DNA of 41,818 nucleotides from Hyphomicrobiales bacterium (GTDB taxonomy: Bacteria; Pseudomonadota; Alphaproteobacteria; Rhizobiales; Rhizobiaceae), in contig JAAENI010000894.1 in the NCBI GenBank assembly GCA_024224595.1, forward strand, positions 1-41,818, read 5' to 3'. The notes beneath the pieces are model-generated. The model ran no database searches and was not told the origin of the DNA. It was given only the letters and a program-made list of their open reading frames with translations. This document shows, piece after piece, positions 17,420-26,896 of the stretch (positions are counted from its first letter, which is position 1; every line of letters begins with the position of its first letter). The position numbers and the translations under genes are program-made.

Positions 17420-17511
17420 TCAAATCCTGGCTCTGTTAAATCTATTCAGTCCACTGATTGGAAGTTGGGTGCAATCTCATATTTTGTGAACGATCAATAG
17501 CGTTGTTTAGA

Positions 17512-18885
17512 CTAATAGGCATACTCCTCAAATATTTTGCTTACATCACCTTGCCATGAACCATTGTAGAGCTGCAATAATTTGTCCGCATGGGTTAAAC
17601 CGCTTGCGATTGACTCTCGTAACGGCTCAAGAAAAATAGCCTCATTTTCACCCAACGCGTTCTCATAATCTCGGGTTTTGAGGCCAGCGATTGACATACT
17701 CAGAACATTTTTAGCATGAACAAGCATTTTATCGTCGTTGATTTCGGCGTTGAAGCCGAGTTTTGGGACATCATCTCGCAGTTGGTTTACCATTTCGGGA
17801 GTCCAATTACCGCAGTATTCCTCAGCCGCAGTCAGTGAATCTTCATCGTATAATATACCGACCCAAAAAGCTGATAATGCACAAATTCTACGCCATGGTC
17901 CCCCATCTGCGCCCCTCATTTCAAGAAATCTCTTCAGTCGCACATCGGGAAAAAGCGTGGAAAGATGGTTGGTCCAATCACCGATATTAGCAACGGGATC
18001 ATCGACCTCGCCTTTCAATGCTCCATTCATGAATTGCCGAAATGTCACATGGGTGCAATCGTGATATTTTCCATCGCGAATGACAAAGTACATTGGAATG
18101 TCCAAAGCCCAATCGACGTAATGCTCAAAACCAAAATCATTATTCAACATAAATGGGTGATATCCACCACGTTGATTATCCACATCTTTCCAAATTTCAC
18201 TTCTCCAGGATAATAAGCCATTTGGTTTGCCTTCAGTGAAAGGTGAAGATGCAAACAATGTCGATGCCATAGACTGAAGTTTAAGCGAAACTTGCAGTTT
18301 TCGGCGCATGTCAGCTTCGCTTTCGAAGTCGAGATTAACTTGGATAGTGGCCGTTCGGTACATCATATCGTGGCCTTGGCTGCCTACTTTGGGCATGTAA
18401 TTACGCATTATATCATAACGGTTTTTCGGCATGCGCGGTGTTTCATCAAAAGTCCATAGAGGACTTCCCCCAACCCCCAAAAACCCAATTCCCAGGTCTA
18501 TTGATATTTCTTTTAACATCGCCAAATGGGCATTCGATTCACGACAGGTCTCGTGAATGGTCATCAGCGGTGCACCGGATAATTCAAATTGTCCTCCTGG
18601 TTCCAGTGAAATTGCACCACCAGAATCTGGTGCTGCCAGACCGATGATGTTGCCATCATCAACAATCGCTTCCCAGCTGGAAATCTGCTGTACTCTTTTT
18701 AGTAACTCCTTAATGCCTTTTGGACCCTCATAAGGTACTGGTGAATTGCATTTCAAATAGAATCCGAATTTTTCATGCTCTGTACCAATTCGCCACTCAT
18801 TCTTAGGTTTGCATCCAGCTTCAATCCATTCAACAAGTTGATTGTTGTTTTCAATGGGCCGGTTGTCAGTTGTGTCGCGTGCCAT
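17512..18885 (-). CDS. gshA: Glutamate-cysteine ligase, plant/alphaproteobacterial type
   Basis: ATP-dependent first step of glutathione synthesis, joining glutamate and cysteine through the gamma-carboxyl. The protein is 457 residues, the length of the plant-type (GCS2 superfamily) enzyme. Landmarks include EWRIGTEHEKFGFY (about 30-43), ISLEPGGQFELSGAPL (about 92-107), GIGFLGVGGSP, MPKNRYDIMRNYMPKVG and MYRTATIQVNLDF (about 176-188). It follows rsmE on the same strand with 135 bp between, the order often seen in Rhizobiales. No glutathione synthetase is nearby. Confidence 0.95.
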   Translation of the reverse strand: MARDTTDNRPIENNNQLVEWIEAGCKPKNEWRIGTEHEKFGFYLKCNSPVPYEGPKGIKELLKRVQQISSWEAIVDDGNIIGLAAPDSGGAISLEPGGQFELSGAPLMTIHETCRESNAHLAMLKEISIDLGIGFLGVGGSPLWTFDETPRMPKNRYDIMRNYMPKVGSQGHDMMYRTATIQVNLDFESEADMRRKLQVSLKLQSMASTLFASSPFTEGKPNGLLSWRSEIWKDVDNQRGGYHPFMLNNDFGFEHYVDWALDIPMYFVIRDGKYHDCTHVTFRQFMNGALKGEVDDPVANIGDWTNHLSTLFPDVRLKRFLEMRGADGGPWRRICALSAFWVGILYDEDSLTAAEEYCGNWTPEMVNQLRDDVPKLGFNAEINDDKMLVHAKNVLSMSIAGLKTRDYENALGENEAIFLEPLRESIASGLTHADKLLQLYNGSWQGDVSKIFEEYAY

Positions 18886-19020
18886 GGAATATCCGGTAAC
18901 ATAGGTGAGTAATTTTAGATCAGAATATTCTATAGCCGAAAAACTGAGATCAGCAATTGCAAATATGTCCCTTTTGCAAAAAGATGGCCTGCATAATTTT
19001 ACTGCAGATCATTGGACGGT

Positions 19021-19761
19021 TTACCAATCCCCCGCAACTGCTTGAACAATTGTAAATGCTGCAACAGCAGCTGTGTCGGCTCTCAATATACGGGGTCCAA
19101 GTGAGATCGGATAGACAAAATCTAATAGTCTGAGTGTAATGCGCTCTTCTTCGCTAAACCCGCCCTCAGGCCCAACAAGCAATGCCAGGTTCTTTTTACA
19201 TAATCCTTGAAGCATCTCTATCCCGTCTATCTTCTCAGCTGCTTCATCGCAATAAATAATAGAACGATCTTTATCCCAGTCAGCGAGGATTTTATACAGA
19301 GCGATCGGATCATGTATTTCCGGGATTGTTAATATACCACATTGTTCCGCTGCTTCTAATATATTGGCACGTAACCTTTCCAGGTTGAGTTTTGCTATTT
19401 GAGTATGTTGAGTGATAACCGGCTGCAAACTGCCCGCGCCCATTTCTACGGCCTTTTGCACCATGTAGTCTAGGCGACCTTTCTTCAACGGTGCAAACAA
19501 GTAAACAAGATTATAAGGTTCGGGTTGGATTCGCGACTGTGATAACAGCCGGACCACGCAGCTTTTTCTACCCTTCTCTTCGATTTCCCCCAACCACTCT
19601 CCCTGTCGGCCATTGAATAACAATATTCTTGAGCCAGTCTTCATTCGCAATACGTTTAGAAGGTAATTTGCCTGGGATCGATTTATGGAAACAACTACAT
19701 CGATACCCAAATCAAAAGTAACATACAGTCGTTGAGTGCTATAGTCGTAACGCTGGACCAA
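19021..19761 (-). CDS. rsmE: 16S rRNA m3U1498 methyltransferase
   Basis: SPOUT-class methyltransferase that methylates N3 of U1498 in 16S rRNA. The 246-residue protein has the N-terminal PUA-like region (NYLLNVLRMKTGSRILLFNG), FAPLKKGRLDYMVQKAVEMG, the SAM-binding knot LLVGPEGGFSEEE (about 191-203) and the C-terminal LGPRILRADTAAVAAF. It begins 11 bp after lutC on the same strand, so it may be read through from the lut genes. gshA follows. Confidence 0.95.
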   Translation of the reverse strand: MVQRYDYSTQRLYVTFDLGIDVVVSINRSQANYLLNVLRMKTGSRILLFNGRQGEWLGEIEEKGRKSCVVRLLSQSRIQPEPYNLVYLFAPLKKGRLDYMVQKAVEMGAGSLQPVITQHTQIAKLNLERLRANILEAAEQCGILTIPEIHDPIALYKILADWDKDRSIIYCDEAAEKIDGIEMLQGLCKKNLALLVGPEGGFSEEERITLRLLDFVYPISLGPRILRADTAAVAAFTIVQAVAGDW

Positions 19762-19772
19762 TAATCATGCCC

Positions 19773-20459
19773 CTATTTTCCGTCAATTACGATTACATGC
19801 AGGCGTAAAGGGCCGTGGGCCCCCAATATCAATGTCTGCTCAATATCAGCAGAACGAGAGGGACCAGTAATCATATTTACTGTTCTTGGCAGTTTTTCTT
19901 TTCCATATCGCTGCCGTAATGCTGCCCAACTGTCCTCATAACTTTCCTGTAGGTTTTTCTTGTTTAACAATATGATATGGGTTTCGGGAAGGAAATTGAG
20001 CGTTGTCGGATTTTCCGGACCCGATGTCATTACCAGTGTGCCAGTTTCCGAAACACCATACTGCGCGTGACTGACACAGACTAGATCTTGACCATCACTG
20101 GGGCCAATCAGCAATTGTGGCGGCTCATTTTCCCAGCCAAGCTTGTTTAATCGCTGGTCTGTTCCTATTCTGACGAGTTGGGGAAGATTATGCTGGCGTA
20201 GAAATTTTTGTATTTCAATACCGGCTTTTTCATAAGATTCTACAATTTTGCAGCTCGCCTCTGATGCTTTTACTTTCTCGCAGAAATGGTACAGCAAATC
20301 CTGTCTTGACAGAGATGTTCTTGCCGGAATGATGCCACGCGGATGTTGATTGATCCGGGCGAGTACAGCTTGATTTCTTTGTTCATCTGAAGTGTGAACT
20401 GTTTGTGTTTTTCGCAGGGAACCTTTGATTTTTTTCAGAATTTGCTCGCGTGAACTCAT
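19773..20459 (-). CDS. lutC: LUD-domain protein, L-lactate utilization protein C
   Basis: A 228-residue LUD-domain (YkgG/LutC) protein, the smallest partner of the LutABC iron-sulfur lactate oxidation system. Visible features are the LUD core LVCVSHAQYGVSETGTLV, in which the loop before ETGT is conserved, the LPETHIILL strand and the C-terminal ITGPSRSADIEQTLILGAHGP pattern (ITGPSRSADIE and LGAHGP). Its ATG overlaps the lutB stop by 4 bp. The next gene downstream, rsmE, starts only 11 bp after its stop. Confidence 0.92.
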   Translation of the reverse strand: MSSREQILKKIKGSLRKTQTVHTSDEQRNQAVLARINQHPRGIIPARTSLSRQDLLYHFCEKVKASEASCKIVESYEKAGIEIQKFLRQHNLPQLVRIGTDQRLNKLGWENEPPQLLIGPSDGQDLVCVSHAQYGVSETGTLVMTSGPENPTTLNFLPETHIILLNKKNLQESYEDSWAALRQRYGKEKLPRTVNMITGPSRSADIEQTLILGAHGPLRLHVIVIDGK

Positions 20460-21880
20460 CTGCCTTTCCTTAGTCTTCGTCTGTATAGTTTCATAAATGT
20501 CGCCCCTTCAGGTGCCGGCAATATTCGGTGCTTGGTCCAACCCTCTGCCATTGGCAATTTATTGATGCGTTTGGATAAGCCGCCCCGTATTGCCAGAATT
20601 CTTGCGGCCAATCCGGTCGTCAATCGATACAGTCTCCGGTGTTTGGCCAGCCATGCCCATAAAGCCAGGTTTTTACGATGTGCCGGAGGCACCAGGTGTT
20701 GTTCGAATTCGCGTTCACGCCAGGAACGCATCATTTTGGGCAATGGGATGCGCATCGGACATACCGCTTCACATCTCCCGCAAAATGTAGAAGCATTTGG
20801 TAAATGCCCGGCTTTATCAACACCAATCAGCGATGGGGTTAATACAGCGCCCATTGGACCTGGATAAACCCATCCATAAGCATGACCGCCAACAGCCTGG
20901 TATACAGGACAATGGTTCATACAGGCTCCACATCTGATGCACCGAAGCATTTCAGAGAATTCGGTTCCCAGCATCGATGATCGGCCGTTATCCAGCAAAA
21001 CGACATGGTATTCTTCCGGCCCGTCTTCGTCTTCCTTCCTTCGCGGTCCGGTTGACAGGGTAGAGTAGACAGTAATTTCCTGTCCTGTTGCAGACCGTGC
21101 AAGGACCCTGGTGATTTGCGCCAAATCTTCAAGCGTCGGCACGATTTTGTCTATTGATGCAAGCACCACATGAACCCGAGGAAGAATTTGCGTTAAATCA
21201 CCATTTCCCTCATTGGTGACAATTAAAGAACTCCCGGTTTCCGCAACAAGGAAATTTGCCCCGGTTATACCCAGTTCAGCCGTCAGAAATTTTCCGCGTA
21301 ATATCTCCCGTGCTTCGCCCAACAGTGTTTCCGGCTCATTCATTGGTCGGTTTGGCGATAAATGGGTATGAGCCTTTCGAAATTCATCACGCACCTGATC
21401 GATATTTAAGTGCACTGCAGGAGCAATAATATGGCTTGGGTTTTCACCACGCAGCTGAATAATATACTCACCCAGATCAGTTTCCACCGGAATAATACTG
21501 TTCGCTGCAAGAAATTCGTTAAGGCTGATTTCTTCGGAAATCATTGACTTGCCTTTGGTAACGGTCTTGGCATTGGTTTTGCGGCAAATATCCATGATGA
21601 TACCGCGTGCCTCGACAGCATCCGCAGCCCAATGTACTTTACCTCCGCTCTCTACAACTTTTCTTTCGTAGTGTTCCAGATAAAAATCCAGGTGCTCCAA
21701 TGTATGATCTTTGATAGCACGAGCGTTATCGCGCAGGGCATCAAATTCCGGCAAATCAAGGCGAGCCTTGGATCGTTTACTGATGAAATTATTTCGCACA
21801 TGATTAAGCGCGCTTTGTAACTGTTTATCATCCAGTGCTTGCCGGGCATTACTCTTGAAATTCGATGAACTGACTTTCAA
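20456..21880 (-). CDS. lutB: L-lactate utilization iron-sulfur protein B
   Basis: A 474-residue LutB-type protein. The N-terminal LUD domain carries TKGKSMISEEISLNEFL and LGITGANFLVAETGSS. The C-terminal ferredoxin-like domain carries two cysteine clusters for 4Fe-4S centres, CIRCGACMNHCPVYQ (about 312-326) and CGRCEAVCPMRIPLP (about 367-381), with GGHAYGWVYPGPMGAVLTP between them. The initiation codon appears to be TTG at 21880, directly abutting the lutA stop; no in-frame ATG lies nearby. Overlap with lutC is 4 bp. It would relay electrons from lactate oxidation to the quinone pool. Confidence 0.93.
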   Translation of the reverse strand: MKVSSSNFKSNARQALDDKQLQSALNHVRNNFISKRSKARLDLPEFDALRDNARAIKDHTLEHLDFYLEHYERKVVESGGKVHWAADAVEARGIIMDICRKTNAKTVTKGKSMISEEISLNEFLAANSIIPVETDLGEYIIQLRGENPSHIIAPAVHLNIDQVRDEFRKAHTHLSPNRPMNEPETLLGEAREILRGKFLTAELGITGANFLVAETGSSLIVTNEGNGDLTQILPRVHVVLASIDKIVPTLEDLAQITRVLARSATGQEITVYSTLSTGPRRKEDEDGPEEYHVVLLDNGRSSMLGTEFSEMLRCIRCGACMNHCPVYQAVGGHAYGWVYPGPMGAVLTPSLIGVDKAGHLPNASTFCGRCEAVCPMRIPLPKMMRSWREREFEQHLVPPAHRKNLALWAWLAKHRRLYRLTTGLAARILAIRGGLSKRINKLPMAEGWTKHRILPAPEGATFMKLYRRRLRKGR

Positions 21881-22660
21881 TCAATCCCTCCCTGCTATTG
21901 GTTTGCCCTCACACATATTAGCCAGGACTTCAGCCACGTGCCGTACTTCTATTTTGCTACCCTGATATTTTAGCTTTCCAGCTATATTCAATAAGCAGCC
22001 TAAATCACCTGCCAACAATAAGTCAGGTTCGGTTCTTTCAATATTCTCGGTTTTTTCAGTTACGATAAAGTTTGATATTTCAGAATACTTAACGGCAAAT
22101 GTACCCCCAAAACCACAACATGCCTCACTATCATTCATTTCATGCAAACTCAGTCCATCAACACTTTTCAGTAATTTTCTGGGTTGGTCCGATATATTCA
22201 GTTCACGAAGACCAGCACATGAGTCATGGTAGGTAACTCTCGAGTTTAATTTCGCTTTGACATTGGTAACTCCCAATACCTCTGTCAGAAAACTGGTAAG
22301 TTCAAATACTTTCGAAGCAAACCGTTCTGCTCGCGAATCCCATTCGGGAATATCGCGAAACAGTTCCTGGTAATGAACTTTTAACATGCCGGCACAAGAA
22401 CCAGATGGTGCCACAACATATTCATATTTTTCAAATATCGTGATGACCTGTTTGGCAATGTCACGCGTGTCTTTTCGGCTCCCCGAATTCCATGCAGGCT
22501 GTCCACAGCAAGTCTGACGAACCGGGACATGAACCTGACAACCGGCATCCTCCAAAAGTTTAATTGAGGCAAATCCAACGGTCGGACGAAACAAATCTAC
22601 AAGGCATGTTACGAACAGGGCAACTTTGCTTGAGGGTCCCTTTTTATCGATCTTACTCAT
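21881..22660 (-). CDS. lutA: L-lactate utilization protein A, CCG-domain (Fe-S) oxidoreductase
   Basis: A 259-residue protein with the two cysteine-rich CCG domains of LutA/GlcF/heterodisulfide reductase D. The motifs are CCGQPAWNSG (N-terminal half), HDSCAGLRELN and CCGFGGTFAVKY (C-terminal half). ATG at 22660 is preferred over a TTG 18 bp upstream because KVALFVTCLVDLFRP then falls at the usual distance from the N-terminus. It is the first gene of lutABC and is divergent from glcD across about 240 bp. Confidence 0.92.
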   Translation of the reverse strand: MSKIDKKGPSSKVALFVTCLVDLFRPTVGFASIKLLEDAGCQVHVPVRQTCCGQPAWNSGSRKDTRDIAKQVITIFEKYEYVVAPSGSCAGMLKVHYQELFRDIPEWDSRAERFASKVFELTSFLTEVLGVTNVKAKLNSRVTYHDSCAGLRELNISDQPRKLLKSVDGLSLHEMNDSEACCGFGGTFAVKYSEISNFIVTEKTENIERTEPDLLLAGDLGCLLNIAGKLKYQGSKIEVRHVAEVLANMCEGKPIAGRD

Positions 22661-22902
22661 TAACAGTTTCCAGTCCAAAAGATTGTTTAGTACTTTTTAC
22701 CTTGTTGCGGTAACCAATTTGATTGCTGAGATCGTATTCTATTTCATGGAGCCAAATATTATCTCATGACAGATTGTATCTTTATTTGCATTGATTCTTT
22801 CTAAAAGACCAGAGATATGACATAAGTTTTTAACCAATGCTGCTGATATCTCATGCTCGGCAAAGTGTCCATATTTCATCGAACAATCTATTAGGTTATC
22901 AC

Positions 22903-24366
22903 ATGTCCCAGATAAAGATGCCACTCCCCGATTCCTCAATACTGGATCGCAGGGAGTACTTAACTGCGGGTCTGACCGTAGCAGCTGGATCTGGAAATGT
23001 GATTACTGATCCAATCGAAACCATTGCCTATGAGTGCGATGCTTTGGTTGCTTATCGCTGCCCGCCTCTTGCGGTTGTTTTGCCCCGATCTACCGAAGAA
23101 ATTGCCGCAATTCTGAAATTCTGTCACTTGAATAATCTACCTGTTGTTCCCCGCGGTGCTGGAACATCTTTAGCCGGAGGTGCATTGCCGACCGCCGATT
23201 CAGTTGTCATTGGGGTTTCCCGTCTAAACAATACCTTGGAAATTGATCTACCGAACCGCTTCATTCGTGTTCAGTCCGGGATGACAAATCTGTCGGTATC
23301 GGGAGCGGTTTCATCGGATAATTTCTTTTACGCACCTGATCCCTCCAGCCAATTGGCATGTGCCATTGCGGGTAACATTGCGATGAATTCAGGTGGAGCA
23401 CATTGTCTAAAATATGGCGTGACTACCAATAATTTAATGGGTGTTCGCATGGTCACCATGAAAGGCGACATTGTGGATATTGGCGGGCCACACCTGGATC
23501 CTGCGGGTTACGATTTACTTGGTATTATCTGTGGGTCGGAAGGCCAGTTTGGAATAGTTACAGAAGCCACCCTGCGTATCCTTGGTAAGCCGGAAGGCGC
23601 CCGCCCAATCTTGATGGGCTTCAATTCGAATGAAGTCGCAGGAGCTTGTGTTGCGGATATAATCAAAGCAGGTCTATTGCCGGTGGCCTTGGAGTTCATG
23701 GATAAACCAGCGGTGATTGCCTGTGAGAATTTTGCCAAAGCGGGTTATCCAACTGATGTCGAAGCATTGTTGATTGTTGAAGTTGAAGGCTCAGAGAGTG
23801 AAATTGATGATCAGTTAAAAAAAATAAAACGCATTGCACTCCATCACAACCCTCAGGTATTGCGCGAGAGTGATTCAGCTTTGCAGTCAGATTTGATTTG
23901 GAAGGGCAGAAAAGCGGCTTTTGGCGCAATGGGGCAAATAGCTGATTACATGTGCATGGATGGAACAATTCCAACTTCACAACTGCCCAATGTTCTTGGT
24001 CAAATGCAGGAAATGGCGAAAGGATATGGTTTGCGAGTGGCCAATGTATTTCACGCCGGTGACGGTAACCTTCACCCATTGATCTTGTTCGATGCAAACA
24101 AGCCTGGTGATCAGGAAAAATGTGAGAATTTTGGCAATGATATTTTGAAATTGTGTGTAGAAGTTGGTGGCTGTTTGACCGGCGAACATGGCGTGGGAAT
24201 AGAAAAGCGTGAACTGATGAATATACAGTTCAATGATCAGGATTTGGAAATGCAGATGCGCGTCAAAGATGTGTTTGATCCCAAATGGCTGCTAAATGCT
24301 ACAAAAGTTTTCCCTATCGGTTCCAGCAGTTCTAGGCGAAACAAAAACTCGCAGAAAGCCGCTTGA
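22903..24366 (+). CDS. glcD: Glycolate oxidase FAD-binding subunit
   Basis: FAD-linked oxidase of the vanillyl-alcohol oxidase fold and catalytic subunit of glycolate oxidase (glycolate to glyoxylate). Landmarks are YECDALVAYRCPP, VPRGAGTSLAGGALP (pyrophosphate loop), YAPDPSSQLACAIAGNIAMN, GSEGQFGIVTEATL and, near the C-terminus, NVFHAGDGNLHPLILFD and GEHGVGIEKRELM. The ATG at 22903 gives 487 residues, similar to E. coli GlcD; a frame extension to 22837 looks spurious. glcE starts one base after its stop. Confidence 0.94.
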   Translation: MSQIKMPLPDSSILDRREYLTAGLTVAAGSGNVITDPIETIAYECDALVAYRCPPLAVVLPRSTEEIAAILKFCHLNNLPVVPRGAGTSLAGGALPTADSVVIGVSRLNNTLEIDLPNRFIRVQSGMTNLSVSGAVSSDNFFYAPDPSSQLACAIAGNIAMNSGGAHCLKYGVTTNNLMGVRMVTMKGDIVDIGGPHLDPAGYDLLGIICGSEGQFGIVTEATLRILGKPEGARPILMGFNSNEVAGACVADIIKAGLLPVALEFMDKPAVIACENFAKAGYPTDVEALLIVEVEGSESEIDDQLKKIKRIALHHNPQVLRESDSALQSDLIWKGRKAAFGAMGQIADYMCMDGTIPTSQLPNVLGQMQEMAKGYGLRVANVFHAGDGNLHPLILFDANKPGDQEKCENFGNDILKLCVEVGGCLTGEHGVGIEKRELMNIQFNDQDLEMQMRVKDVFDPKWLLNATKVFPIGSSSSRRNKNSQKAA

Positions 24367-24367
24367 T

Positions 24368-25543
24368 ATGACTGAAATTATTGAGCCAGAATGCGAAATT
24401 GAACTCGCTGAATTTGTTCGTGGGGCAGTTGCCAGCAAATCCAAGCTTCGTATTGTTGGGGGTGGAAGCAAACAGGCCCTTGGAAACAGTGTTACGGGTA
24501 AGCATGTTTCTACTTCAAAACTTCATGGAATTGTACTTTATGAACCTGCTTCTTTGACTATCGTGGCTGACGCCGGTACGCCACTGGAAGAATTGGAAGA
24601 TGAATTGTCAGGAAACGGTCAGCATCTGCCATTTGAACCATCCGATTATCGTAACCTGTTGGGCAGTAGTGGTGAACCAACAATTGGCGCCGTTGTTGCC
24701 TGCGGTATATCAGGTCCGCGCCGTATCCAGACCGGATCATGCAGGGATTCACTAATCGGCGTGCGATTTATCAATGGCGATGGTGATGTTATCAAGAGTG
24801 GTGGCAGAGTAATGAAAAATGTCACTGGCTATGACCTAGTTAAACTTCTCGCCGGGTCTTACGGCACTCTGGGGATCATTACTCAGGTATCATTTAAACT
24901 CCTTCCCGCGCCAGAAAAAACAGCAACAGTAATATTGTATGACATGGATGACAATCAGGCTGTTGGTGCAATGAGTAAAGCATTGGGATCGCCTTTTGAC
25001 TTATCTGGGGCAGCCCACATGCCTAAAGGTAAAAATCAGTCTATGACGTTGATTCGTCTCGAAGGGTTTGAAAAGTCTGTAGATTACCGCGCCCAGAAAT
25101 TGGCGGAATCATTATCTCATTTTGGTGAAGTAGAAATTGAATCAGATTCTGAAATTGCAAAAAAGCGCTGGAAACAGATCAACAATATAGAGGCATTTGC
25201 CAATAGGCCAGGCGCTGTCTGGCGCTTGTCTTTAAAACCCGGCGATAGCCCAGGTGTCATCAACGCTATCAGTCAATCACGTGAAATAGAGGTATTATAT
25301 GATTGGGGCGGTGGTCTGGTTTGGCTGCTAACGCCGATTATCGACAATTGTGGTGAGAAAATTATTCGCAACTGTGTCAATCAGGTGGGAGGACATTCTA
25401 CTTTGATACGGGCTCCAAAAGAGAATTTTACTGGAAATGCTTTTCATCCACAATCTGATATTGTGGAAAAAATATCCACAAATTTACGCCTGCAGTTTGA
25501 TCCACATTCAATTCTCAATTCCGGCAAAATGAGCGCTATCTGA
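24368..25543 (+). CDS. glcE: Glycolate oxidase FAD-binding subunit E
   Basis: Second FAD-binding subunit of glycolate oxidase, 391 residues from ATG at 24368. It shows the N-terminal flavin fold RIVGGGSKQALGN, an abbreviated pyrophosphate region LPFEPSDYRNLLGSSGEPTIGA, again split as LPFEPSDYRNLLG and GEPTIGA, then GGRVMKNVTGYDLVKLLAGS and GTLGIITQVSFKLLP. The last two are characteristic of GlcE. It is one base from the glcD stop and directly abuts glcF, so the three are one transcript. Confidence 0.93.
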   Translation: MTEIIEPECEIELAEFVRGAVASKSKLRIVGGGSKQALGNSVTGKHVSTSKLHGIVLYEPASLTIVADAGTPLEELEDELSGNGQHLPFEPSDYRNLLGSSGEPTIGAVVACGISGPRRIQTGSCRDSLIGVRFINGDGDVIKSGGRVMKNVTGYDLVKLLAGSYGTLGIITQVSFKLLPAPEKTATVILYDMDDNQAVGAMSKALGSPFDLSGAAHMPKGKNQSMTLIRLEGFEKSVDYRAQKLAESLSHFGEVEIESDSEIAKKRWKQINNIEAFANRPGAVWRLSLKPGDSPGVINAISQSREIEVLYDWGGGLVWLLTPIIDNCGEKIIRNCVNQVGGHSTLIRAPKENFTGNAFHPQSDIVEKISTNLRLQFDPHSILNSGKMSAI

Positions 25544-26836
25544 ATGCAGACAGATTTCACTATCCAGCAGCTTCTGGATCCAGCCCAATCCCATAGTGAG
25601 GCAATATTAAGAAAATGCGTTCATTGCGGGTTCTGCACGGCAACCTGTCCGACCTACCAGTTATTAGGTGACGAATTGGATTCTCCGCGCGGGCGGGTTT
25701 ATTTAATTAAAGATATGCTGGAGAAAGGTCGTCCTGCTGATCAAAAAACTGTCGAACATATTGACCGTTGCCTTTCCTGCCTGTCTTGTATGACAACCTG
25801 CCCATCCGGGGTCCATTACATGCACTTGGTAGATCATGCGCGGGCTCATATTGAACAGACCTATAAGAGACCTCTGTTGGATCGTGTATTTCGCGATGTG
25901 TTGGCACTTATTTTGCCTTATCCCGATCGATTTCGTTTTGCGCTGCATCTAGCCAGTCTTTCGAAGCCTTTTGGCAAACTATTTTCGGCAATGCCAGCTT
26001 TGAAACCAATGCATGCGATGTTAAAACTGGCACCGAAAAAACTTCCAAAAAAGCGATTTTGTAAATATGGAGTTTTTCCTGCAATCGGCAAAAAGCGTTA
26101 TCGTGTCGCGATACATTCCGGTTGCGCTCAGCGGGTACTTGATCCTGATATCAATTCTGCCACTGTTCAACTTTTGACACGTTTTGGTGTTGAAGTTGTG
26201 GTTTTGAGAGATGAAGTCTGTTGCGGATCACTTGTTCATCATATGGGGCGGGAAGAAAAAGCCGAGTATTTTGCGGTGCAAAATATCAAAGCGTGGACAA
26301 AAGAAATTGACGGTGACGGGCTGGATGCAATTATTATTACAGTGTCTGGATGTGGAACTACGATCAAAGACTATGGGCATATGTTGCGAAATTCATCACA
26401 ATACGCAAAGACTGCCAAAAACATCTCAGAAATTGCCAAAGATATCACAGAATTCCTGGAGCTTCTGGAGTTGCCAAAAATAAAGGACAAACATGATAAA
26501 ACCTTGGCTTATCATTCCGCCTGCTCGATGCAACATGGTCAGAAAATCATAGAACTTCCAAGGAAATTGTTGAGAAATGCCGGTTTTCAGGTCAGTGAAA
26601 TACCAGAGGGGCATTTGTGCTGTGGTTCGGCGGGGACTTATAATATCATGCAATCGGGTATTGCTGAACAATTGAAAAGGCGAAAAATTCACAATATCAA
26701 GTCTGTCAATCCTGATATTATTGCCAGTGGAAATATCGGCTGCATAACGCAACTTTCAACAGGAATGGTTATTCCTATTTACCACACTGTTGAATTGTTA
26801 AATTGGGCTTATGGTGGAAAGCTATCGGCAAAATAA
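25544..26836 (+). CDS. glcF: Glycolate oxidase iron-sulfur subunit
   Basis: A 430-residue electron-transfer subunit. The N-terminal part has two 4Fe-4S clusters, CVHCGFCTATCPTYQLLGDE (about 25-44) and CLSCLSCMTTCPSGVHY (about 76-92). The C-terminal part has two CCG domains: SGCAQRVLDPDIN, CCGSLVHHMG, SACSMQHGQ and CCGSAGTYNIMQ. The start codon follows the glcE stop without a gap. A hairpin terminator lies just after its stop codon. Confidence 0.94.
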   Translation: MQTDFTIQQLLDPAQSHSEAILRKCVHCGFCTATCPTYQLLGDELDSPRGRVYLIKDMLEKGRPADQKTVEHIDRCLSCLSCMTTCPSGVHYMHLVDHARAHIEQTYKRPLLDRVFRDVLALILPYPDRFRFALHLASLSKPFGKLFSAMPALKPMHAMLKLAPKKLPKKRFCKYGVFPAIGKKRYRVAIHSGCAQRVLDPDINSATVQLLTRFGVEVVVLRDEVCCGSLVHHMGREEKAEYFAVQNIKAWTKEIDGDGLDAIIITVSGCGTTIKDYGHMLRNSSQYAKTAKNISEIAKDITEFLELLELPKIKDKHDKTLAYHSACSMQHGQKIIELPRKLLRNAGFQVSEIPEGHLCCGSAGTYNIMQSGIAEQLKRRKIHNIKSVNPDIIASGNIGCITQLSTGMVIPIYHTVELLNWAYGGKLSAK

Positions 26837-26839
26837 AAC

Positions 26840-26862
26840 AAACCCGCCAATTTGACGGGTTT
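26840..26862. terminator. Bidirectional Rho-independent terminator between glcF and the convergent L,D-transpeptidase gene
   Basis: Hairpin with arms AAACCCG (26840-26846) and CGGGTTT (26856-26862) and a 9-base loop. On the minus strand it is followed by GTTTTATTTT, a good U tract, so it mainly serves the transpeptidase gene. On the plus strand the T run in the stem itself is followed by ATCTATAA. Confidence 0.75.
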
Positions 26863-26896
26863 ATCTATAAGGCGCTTGTGGACAATTGGTTAAATT

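Noticed and set aside
22837-22902. N-terminal extension of glcD upstream of ATG 22903.
   Set aside because: The extra 22 residues have no counterpart in GlcD proteins, and the N-terminus from 22903 matches the family length.
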